DNA of 19,835 nucleotides from Pseudomonadota bacterium (lineage in GTDB: Bacteria > Pseudomonadota > Alphaproteobacteria > Rhizobiales > Xanthobacteraceae): contig JAEYAU010000240.1 in the NCBI GenBank assembly GCA_023404705.1, positions 1 to 19,835 on the forward strand. Reading direction: 5' to 3'. Every line of letters begins with the position of its first letter. The first letter of the stretch is position 1. Of this stretch, positions 15,619 to 19,835 are shown one piece after another. Both the position numbers and the translations under genes were made by a program. The notes beneath the pieces are model-generated. The model was given only the letters and a program-made list of their open reading frames with translations. It was not told the origin of the DNA and ran no database searches.

Positions 15619-15718
15619 GCCAATCCCCTGATCTGGGGTCGACTTAGCATGGGCCTGCGCCGTAAGAAACTCCGTGCCGCCGTCCCGGCGAGCCGTATCG
15701 CCGGACTGGAGGCCACAC

Positions 15719-17014
15719 GTGACCCCGGACATCTGCATCATTGGCGCCGGATCATCGGGCATCGCGGCCGCCAAGGCGCTGAAGGAGCGCAGCCTCGCCT
15801 TCGACTGCTTCGAGAAGGGCTCCGATATCGGCGGCATGTGGCGCTACCAGAACGACAGCGGCCTCTCCTCGGCCTACAAGAGCCTCCACATCGACACCAG
15901 CCGCAAGAACCTCGGCTACTCGGACTTTCCGATTCCCGACGACAAGCCGGACTTCCTTTCCCACGCGGATTTCCTGGCGCACCTCGAAGCCTATGCGGAC
16001 CGTTCCGGCATCCGCCCGCTCGTCACCTTCCGCGCCGAGGTGACGCGGGTCGAGCCGCAGGACGACGGAACCTGGCAGGTCTCGCTCTCGTCGGGAGAGA
16101 CGCGCCGCTATCGCCACGTGGTGGTGGCGAACGGACATCTGTGGGATCCGCGCTGGCCCTCCTTCCCGGGGCGCTTCGACGGCGAGGTCATCCACTCGCA
16201 CCATTACCGAACGGCTGCGCCGTTCGAGGGCAAGCGCGTCCTCGTCGTCGGCATCGGCAATTCCGCGGTCGACATCGCGGTCGATCTCTGCCGCCGGGCC
16301 GAGAGCGTCACGCTGTCGACGCGGCGCAGCGCGTGGGTCATGCCGAAATACCTGATGGGCATCCCGATCGATCGCTGGTCCGCCTTCCTGATGCGCCGGC
16401 TGCGCCTGCCGACCCGCATCGTGCGGATGATCATGGCGCGGCTGATCCGGCTCGGCGTCGGCAACCAGGAGCGCTTCGGCCTGAAGCGGCCCGAACATCC
16501 GATGTGGCGCGAGCACGCAACGCTCAGCCAGGAGCTGCTTCCCTATGTCGGGCACGGCTGGATCACCATCCGGCCTAACATCCGCGAGCTGCAGGGCGAT
16601 CACGTCCTCTTCGAGGACGGCACGCGCCTGCCCATGGATGCGATCATCTATGCGACCGGCTACCGCACGAGCTTTCCGTTCCTGCGCAAGGAGGTGTTCG
16701 CGGTCGAGGACAACGAGCCCGTCGCGCTCTACCGCCGCATCGTCGCGCCGGATCGGCCCGGCCTCTACATGATCGGCCTCGTCCAGCCGATCGGCGCCAC
16801 CATCCCGCTCGTCGAGGTCCAGGCGAAGTGGCTCGCGGGCGTGCTCTCCGGAAAGCTGCAGCTGCCGGGCCGAGAGGAGATGCATGACGAGATCGCGCGG
16901 CATCGGCGCGAGGTCGAGCGCACCTATGTCGGCTCGGCACGCTACACGCTCGAGGTGGATTCGCGATCCTATGCGCGCGAGCTCAACTGGGCGCTGGCGA
17001 GCGGACGGGCGTAA
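15719..17014 (+). CDS. Flavin-containing monooxygenase (FMO family)
   Basis: The protein has 431 residues. GTG at 15719 is taken as the start: CTGGAGG lies six bases upstream, and the FAD strand begins at once (TPDICIIGAGSSGIAAAKAL). Visible are the FAD-binding GAGSSG (residues 9-14), GGMWRY (38-43), the FMO signature FxGxxxHxxxY as FDGEVIHSHHY (153-163), the NADPH-binding VVGIGNSAVDIAVDL (176-190) and the ATGY motif (312-315). This set points to a class B flavoprotein monooxygenase of FMO type, rather than a classical Baeyer-Villiger enzyme, whose signature is FxGxxxHxxxWP. It should oxygenate a nucleophilic N or S atom, or a ketone, using NADPH and O2; the substrate is unknown. It is divergent from pccB and converges on the PncC-like gene with a 12-bp gap. 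Confidence 0.9.
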   Translation: MTPDICIIGAGSSGIAAAKALKERSLAFDCFEKGSDIGGMWRYQNDSGLSSAYKSLHIDTSRKNLGYSDFPIPDDKPDFLSHADFLAHLEAYADRSGIRPLVTFRAEVTRVEPQDDGTWQVSLSSGETRRYRHVVVANGHLWDPRWPSFPGRFDGEVIHSHHYRTAAPFEGKRVLVVGIGNSAVDIAVDLCRRAESVTLSTRRSAWVMPKYLMGIPIDRWSAFLMRRLRLPTRIVRMIMARLIRLGVGNQERFGLKRPEHPMWREHATLSQELLPYVGHGWITIRPNIRELQGDHVLFEDGTRLPMDAIIYATGYRTSFPFLRKEVFAVEDNEPVALYRRIVAPDRPGLYMIGLVQPIGATIPLVEVQAKWLAGVLSGKLQLPGREEMHDEIARHRREVERTYVGSARYTLEVDSRSYARELNWALASGRA

Positions 17015-17026
17015 TCGACGTCCGCG

Positions 17027-17506
17027 CTACGCCAGCGCCTCCTCGAGCAGCTCCAGTGCCCGCGTCGCGAAGAAGTACATGTTCTTCTCGCGGTCGGCCA
17101 TGCCGGTGAGCAGCGTGGTGGTGAGCTCGCGCGGACCGATCACGGCCATGCAGCTGTGGCCGGGCGGATCGCCGTAGCGGTTGCCGGTGGGGCCGGTGGC
17201 GCCCGTCTCGGCGAGGCCCCAGGTGGCGCCGTGGCTCTCGCGGATGCGCCGCGCCGCCAGCGCCGCATAGGCTTCGGTCGCGGCGCGCATGCCTTGCATG
17301 TCGGCGTCCGTGATGCCGAGCAGCGCGGTGCGCGCCGTCATGGTGTAGACCACCGCGCCGCCGAGGAAATAGGCCGACGCCCCCGGCAGCGCGAGCAGGC
17401 TCGCCGAGATCAGCCCGCCCGTGGAGGACTCGGCGATCGCGATCTTCTCGCCCCGTTCGGTCAGGCGGGCCGCGATGCGGCGGGCAATGGGCAACAGCTG
17501 GTCCAT
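17027..17506 (-). CDS. CinA-type (PncC) nicotinamide-nucleotide amidohydrolase
   Basis: The protein has 159 residues, the length of the stand-alone CinA C-terminal domain. ATG at 17506 is chosen because GAGGTGA stands eight bases upstream; an in-frame GTG at 17518 is the alternative. AIAESSTGGLISASLLALPG holds the catalytic Ser27 of the ESxTGG motif. YFLGGAVVYTMTARTALLGI and GLAETGATGPTGNRYGDPPG are the other two family blocks. Such enzymes convert nicotinamide mononucleotide to nicotinic acid mononucleotide and recycle NAD. The second block differs from the common VVxYSNxxK pattern (here VVYTMTART), so the substrate may differ. The domain is not fused to a CinA N-terminal part. It converges on the monooxygenase gene. 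Confidence 0.85.
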   Translation of the reverse strand: MDQLLPIARRIAARLTERGEKIAIAESSTGGLISASLLALPGASAYFLGGAVVYTMTARTALLGITDADMQGMRAATEAYAALAARRIRESHGATWGLAETGATGPTGNRYGDPPGHSCMAVIGPRELTTTLLTGMADREKNMYFFATRALELLEEALA

Positions 17507-17527
17507 GACGCGGCTCACCTCGTGCGA

Positions 17528-17557
17528 TGATTCACGGGCAAATCGTGACCGGAATCA
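17528..17557. promoter_or_regulatory. Inverted repeat in the divergent spacer before the GG-leader peptide
   Basis: TGATTC-A-CGG (17528-17537) and CCG-GAATCA (17549-17557) are inverted arms with one unpaired A, around an 11-base core. It lies 21 bp upstream of the PncC-like start and about 70 bp upstream of the peptide start. It could be an operator for either gene; no known regulator consensus was recognised. Confidence 0.35.
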
Positions 17558-17628
17558 CAGCCCGTATCAACAAGGCAAAGCATGGTGCCGCAAGGCCACG
17601 CAATCCGCGTGGCGTGCAGGAGGACATC

Positions 17629-17793
17629 GTGACGAACGCGGTCGACACCAGGCTCGATGAGCTCACGGACGACGAGATCGGGCAAGTGACGGGCGGCGCG
17701 AAGAAGACCACCAAGGCCGACACGGCGCGCAAGTTCGAGGAGCTCGTTCGCGAGAACACCGTGACGGACGCCGAGTACTGGAAGGTCGGTTGA
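17629..17793 (+). CDS. Small peptide with double-glycine (bacteriocin-type) leader
   Basis: The peptide has 54 residues. The GTG start at 17629 is fixed by a near-perfect AGGAGG with a five-base spacer; the longer open frame upstream lacks any signal. Residues 1-23 end in LDELTDDEIGQVTGG, which matches the leader of class II bacteriocins and many RiPP precursors (L..L.(D/E)(D/E)E(I/L)..V.GG), with the cut expected after Gly23. The 31-residue remainder starts AKKTTKADTARKFEELVREN and ends TDAEYWKVG. It is rich in Lys, Glu and Thr and has no Cys or Ser, so lanthionine or sactionine chemistry is impossible. Bradyrhizobiaceae carry families of such GG-motif small proteins with unknown roles. No peptidase-containing ABC exporter or modifying enzyme is seen nearby. 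It stands alone, 88 bp before the dehalogenase gene on the same strand. Confidence 0.7.
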   Translation: MTNAVDTRLDELTDDEIGQVTGGAKKTTKADTARKFEELVRENTVTDAEYWKVG

Positions 17794-17881
17794 ACGTCAC
17801 GCCGGCGCGGGCGTAGACACCGTTTCACGCGCGGGCGGACGTGCTATGGAGATGCGCCCCTGATCATCCGGGATGCGCACC

Positions 17882-18766
17882 ATGATCTCCACCAAGCCGT
17901 TCGCGACCAAGAAATTCGCCGAGATCAAAGGCCGCCGCATGGCGTATATCGACGAGGGCAGCGGCGACCCGATCGTCTTCCAACACGGTAACCCCACGTC
18001 GTCCTATCTCTGGCGCAACGTGATGCCGCATCTCGCCGGCCTCGGCCGGCTGATCGCCTGCGATCTGATCGGCATGGGCGACTCCGACAAGCTCGAAGCC
18101 TCTGGGCCCGACCGCTACTCCTATCGCGAGCAGCGCGACTATCTCTTTGCGCTCTGGGAGCACCTCGGCATAAACCGCAACGTCGTCTTCGTGCTGCACG
18201 ACTGGGGCTCCGCGCTCGGCTTCGACTGGGCGAACCAGAATCGCGACAAGGTGCAGGGCATCGCTTACATGGAGGCGCTCGTCGCGCCCGGCACCTGGGA
18301 CGATTGGCCCGCATCCGCGCGCGGCGTGTTCCAGGGTTTTCGCTCGCCCGCCGGCGAGGAGATGGTGCTGACGAAGAACGTGTTCGTCGAGCGCGTGCTG
18401 CCCTTCGCGATCCTGCGCCGGCTCGACGATGCCGAGATGGCCGAATACCGCAGGCCCTTCACGGACCCCGGCGAGGGGCGCCGCCCCACCCTCTCCTGGC
18501 CGCGCCAGATCCCGCTGGAAGGCGAGCCCGCCGATGTCGTGAAGGTCGTCGAGGACTACGGTGCCTGGCTCAAGAGCTCCGACGTGCCGAAGCTCTTCAT
18601 CAATGCGGATCCGGGCTCGATCCTCACGGGCCGCCTGCGCGAGATCTGCCGCGCCTGGCCGAACCAGACCGAGGTCACCGTCAAGGGCAGCCACTTCATT
18701 CAGGAGGACAGCCCCGACGAGATCGGCGAGGCGATCGCCGCGTTTGTGCGCAGGCTGCGCGGTTGA
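17882..18766 (+). CDS. Haloalkane dehalogenase, LinB-like (HLD-II)
   Basis: The protein has 294 residues from the ATG at 17882; an ATG three codons upstream at 17873 is possible, but the LinB N-terminus aligns with the shorter form. Whole blocks recall Sphingobium LinB: KGRRMAYIDEGSGDPIVFQH, HGNPTSSYLWRN, IACDLIGMGDSDK and FIQEDSPDEIGEAIAAFVRR. The catalytic set is complete with a shift of one residue: nucleophile Asp107 and halide-binding Trp108 in LHDWGSALGFDWA, halide-binding Asn37, acid Glu131 in YMEALV, and base His271 in KGSHFIQED. It should hydrolyse carbon-halogen bonds of haloalkanes in the cytoplasm to an alcohol and halide. No transposon or other lindane-pathway gene surrounds it, so it looks like a chromosomal homologue. 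The next, broken gene overlaps its stop codon by four bases (TTGA). Confidence 0.93.
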   Translation: MISTKPFATKKFAEIKGRRMAYIDEGSGDPIVFQHGNPTSSYLWRNVMPHLAGLGRLIACDLIGMGDSDKLEASGPDRYSYREQRDYLFALWEHLGINRNVVFVLHDWGSALGFDWANQNRDKVQGIAYMEALVAPGTWDDWPASARGVFQGFRSPAGEEMVLTKNVFVERVLPFAILRRLDDAEMAEYRRPFTDPGEGRRPTLSWPRQIPLEGEPADVVKVVEDYGAWLKSSDVPKLFINADPGSILTGRLREICRAWPNQTEVTVKGSHFIQEDSPDEIGEAIAAFVRRLRG

Positions 18767-19227
18767 ACGATCGCGCACCGAACTGGCTCGCGGGACTCCG
18801 CATCTACTTCGCGGCCAGCCTCATGCTGCATCTCACTTTGGAGACCCTGCAACTGCCGCTGTAGACAATCTGGCGCACCGGCAGACCGCAGGAGATCATC
18901 TTCGCCGTGATCCACTGCACCCTGGGTGACGGACTGATCGCAATCGCCACACTCGCGCTGAGCCTGTTGATTGCCGGGACGGTGGCATGGCCTCGGCAGC
19001 GGCTGTTGCGCGTCGGAGCCGTCGCGCTCGCGCTCGGCCTCGCCTACACGGCCTATAGCGAATACCTGAACGTATATGTCCGGCAGAGCTGGGCTTACAC
19101 GGACGCCATGCCGACCGTGCAGGTGTTCGGGATCCGGCTCGGAGTCACACCGCTGCTGCAGTGGATTGCGGTTCCGGCCGCGGCCCTATGGATCCTTGCA
19201 CGACGGCTCAGGGCCGGCGCTGCGTGA
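18763..19227 (+). pseudogene. Four-helix membrane protein interrupted by an in-frame TAG
   Basis: From TTG at 18763, overlapping the dehalogenase stop as TTGA, the frame reads NWLAGLRIYFAASLMLHLTL, then ETLQLPL, and meets TAG at 18862-18864. It then continues in the same frame as TIWRTGRPQEIIFAV, HCTLGDGLIAIATLALSLLI, YSEYLNVYVRQSWAY and LLQWIAVPAAALWILARRLR to a TGA at 19227. The parts on both sides fit one protein of about 154 residues with four membrane helices. Related proteins I recall have a Tyr at the stop position (LQLPLYTIW), so a single change TAC/TAT to TAG would explain the break. GTG at 18907, with AGGAG some 13 bases upstream, could restart translation of the last 106 residues. 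Function is unknown. Confidence 0.7.
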
Positions 19228-19320
19228 TGGTCACATCATCTTGATGCGGTCACCCAGGGCTGCGCTGCCGAATCCGTAGTTCTCCGCTTGCATCCGGCCA
19301 GCCCGCGCCACCAGCCGTCC

Positions 19321-19334
19321 TTGATTTTGCGCAA
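19321..19334 (+). promoter_or_regulatory. Possible FixK2-like box before the Cys/His-rich gene
   Basis: TTGATTTTGCGCAA fits the looser FixK2 consensus TTG(A/C)-N6-(T/G)CAA and is centred about 42 bases before the ATG at 19370. Only the half sites are conserved, so chance is a real possibility. Confidence 0.3.
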
Positions 19335-19369
19335 TGCTGGTGCCAGTTAGTAGATCCATCCTCACCCCG

Positions 19370-19795
19370 ATGACTCGGGCCATGGCGCTGAAACGGAGCA
19401 TAGCGGCACTGATCTGGGCGGCGATCCTCGCCGTTGCGGTTCAGCTCGTGCCCGGCACGGCGCTGGCCCATGGCAGCCACACGCCTGTCGCGGTAGCCCA
19501 TGCGGCAAGCGCCGGTCATGACGCACACAGGCCGGCTGTTGCCAGGACGCATGCACCCGCCCAGGCCGTCGTCAGCGCGGCCGCGCATGAGCACGCCCCG
19601 GCGCCGACGAAGCCCGGCAACTGCACGGGCGGTTGCTGCAGCAACGGCACGAGTTGCTGCGGCGGCCTCCTGTCGGTCGATACGACATCCATGCTGCGCG
19701 ATGTTCCAATGCCGGAACGGGTGTTCTCCCACACCGCCCCGCCGTCGGGCCTCGCCCCCGACGAGTTGATCAGACCCCCGAGAATTCTCGCCTGA
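19370..19795 (+). CDS. Secreted Cys/His-rich protein, probable metal-binding
   Basis: The protein has 141 residues from the ATG at 19370; the ATG at 19382 is an equally possible start and neither has a good ribosome binding site. A signal peptide (LKRSIAALIWAAILAVAVQL, cleaved after GTALA near residue 33) sends it to the periplasm. The mature part is Ala/His-rich (HGSHTPVAVAHAASAGHDAH and AAHEHAP). It contains a cysteine cluster C-x3-CC-x5-CC (NCTGGCCSNGTSCCGG, Cys 85, 89, 90, 96 and 97), and the C-terminus is LAPDELIRPPRIL. This layout resembles small proteins I recall near copper-resistance genes of Rhizobiales. Binding of copper or a similar soft metal is an inference. Any downstream partner lies beyond the end of the window. 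Confidence 0.75.
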   Translation: MTRAMALKRSIAALIWAAILAVAVQLVPGTALAHGSHTPVAVAHAASAGHDAHRPAVARTHAPAQAVVSAAAHEHAPAPTKPGNCTGGCCSNGTSCCGGLLSVDTTSMLRDVPMPERVFSHTAPPSGLAPDELIRPPRILA

Positions 19796-19835
19796 CCGAG
19801 GCGCGCGCGCCCCCCCCGCCCAACCCGGCCCCGGG
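19796..19835. other. Low-complexity G/C end of the window
   Basis: After the last stop codon the sequence becomes alternating GC, then eight C in a row, then CCGGCCCCGGG. It resembles the tract at 6646-6690 and may be poor-quality contig end sequence. Confidence 0.5.

Noticed and set aside
17527..17628. Upstream extension of the GG-leader peptide to ATG 17527
   Set aside because: It would break the leader architecture and ignore the near-perfect AGGAGG placed for GTG 17629.
19250..19732. 160-codon minus-strand open frame opposite the Cys/His-rich gene
   Set aside because: No signal, no ribosome binding site and Arg-rich shadow composition; the plus strand has a signal peptide and Cys cluster.

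Overview
The window reads as two blocks of alphaproteobacterial DNA that may not come from the same genome. Block A (about 1-6640) is very GC-rich, leans heavily on CTG for leucine, and looks like an Acetobacteraceae/Roseomonas-type chromosome. Block B (about 6690-19835) uses more CTC, GCG and CGC codons, carries the 'CACCTCAGGATGA'-type palindromic repeat common in Bradyrhizobiaceae and relatives, and has gene content typical of Rhizobiales/Hyphomicrobiales (now Hyphomicrobiales). The two meet at an almost pure G/C homopolymer tract (about 6646-6690), where a MgtC-family gene is cut off after about 55 codons. A similar G/C tract closes the window. The taxonomic statements rest on composition and remembered protein resemblance, not on a search.

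Block A holds five genes. They are the end of a polytopic membrane protein of glycosyltransferase type (1-1794), a DUF1269 membrane-associated protein (1869-2357, minus), an MHS-family metabolite:proton symporter (2571-3875, minus), a divergently transcribed LysE/RhtB amino-acid exporter (4112-4783), and a SulP anion transporter with a STAS domain (4847-6319, minus). GC-rich hairpins sit between or behind most of these genes and are plausible factor-independent or bidirectional transcription stops.

Block B starts with the mgtC stub and a small membrane-anchored hypothetical (6913-7506, minus). Next come a 1-Cys peroxiredoxin (7904-8566), a very good intrinsic terminator, an MhqD-like alpha/beta hydrolase (8645-9256) and a small secreted protein with a ClpP-like Ser/His pair (9337-9774). 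An inverted REP pair separates these from a secreted cyclase-family protein (9963-11003, minus). Divergent from the cyclase gene is a CBS-CBS-BON gene (11255-11941) preceded by a perfect FNR/FixK box, which suggests induction when oxygen is limiting. A three-helix membrane protein (11973-12236, minus) and an exported glycerophosphodiester phosphodiesterase (12357-13580) follow.

The minus strand then carries pccB (14083-15618) with a tightly coupled DUF4160-DUF2442 pair behind it. Divergent from pccB is a flavin monooxygenase (15719-17014), which converges on a CinA/PncC-type amidohydrolase (17027-17506, minus). A 54-residue peptide with a double-glycine leader (17629-17793) and a LinB-like haloalkane dehalogenase (17882-18766) follow. 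A four-helix membrane protein gene broken by an in-frame TAG (18763-19227) and a secreted Cys/His-rich probable metal-binding protein (19370-19795) end the window.

No rRNA, tRNA, CRISPR array, transposase, integrase or phage gene was recognised. The items most worth following are the GG-leader peptide, the nonsense-interrupted membrane gene, the pccB-DUF4160-DUF2442 coupling, the FixK-box CBS-BON gene, the minimal secreted ClpP-like protein, and the question of whether the 6.65 kb junction is real.
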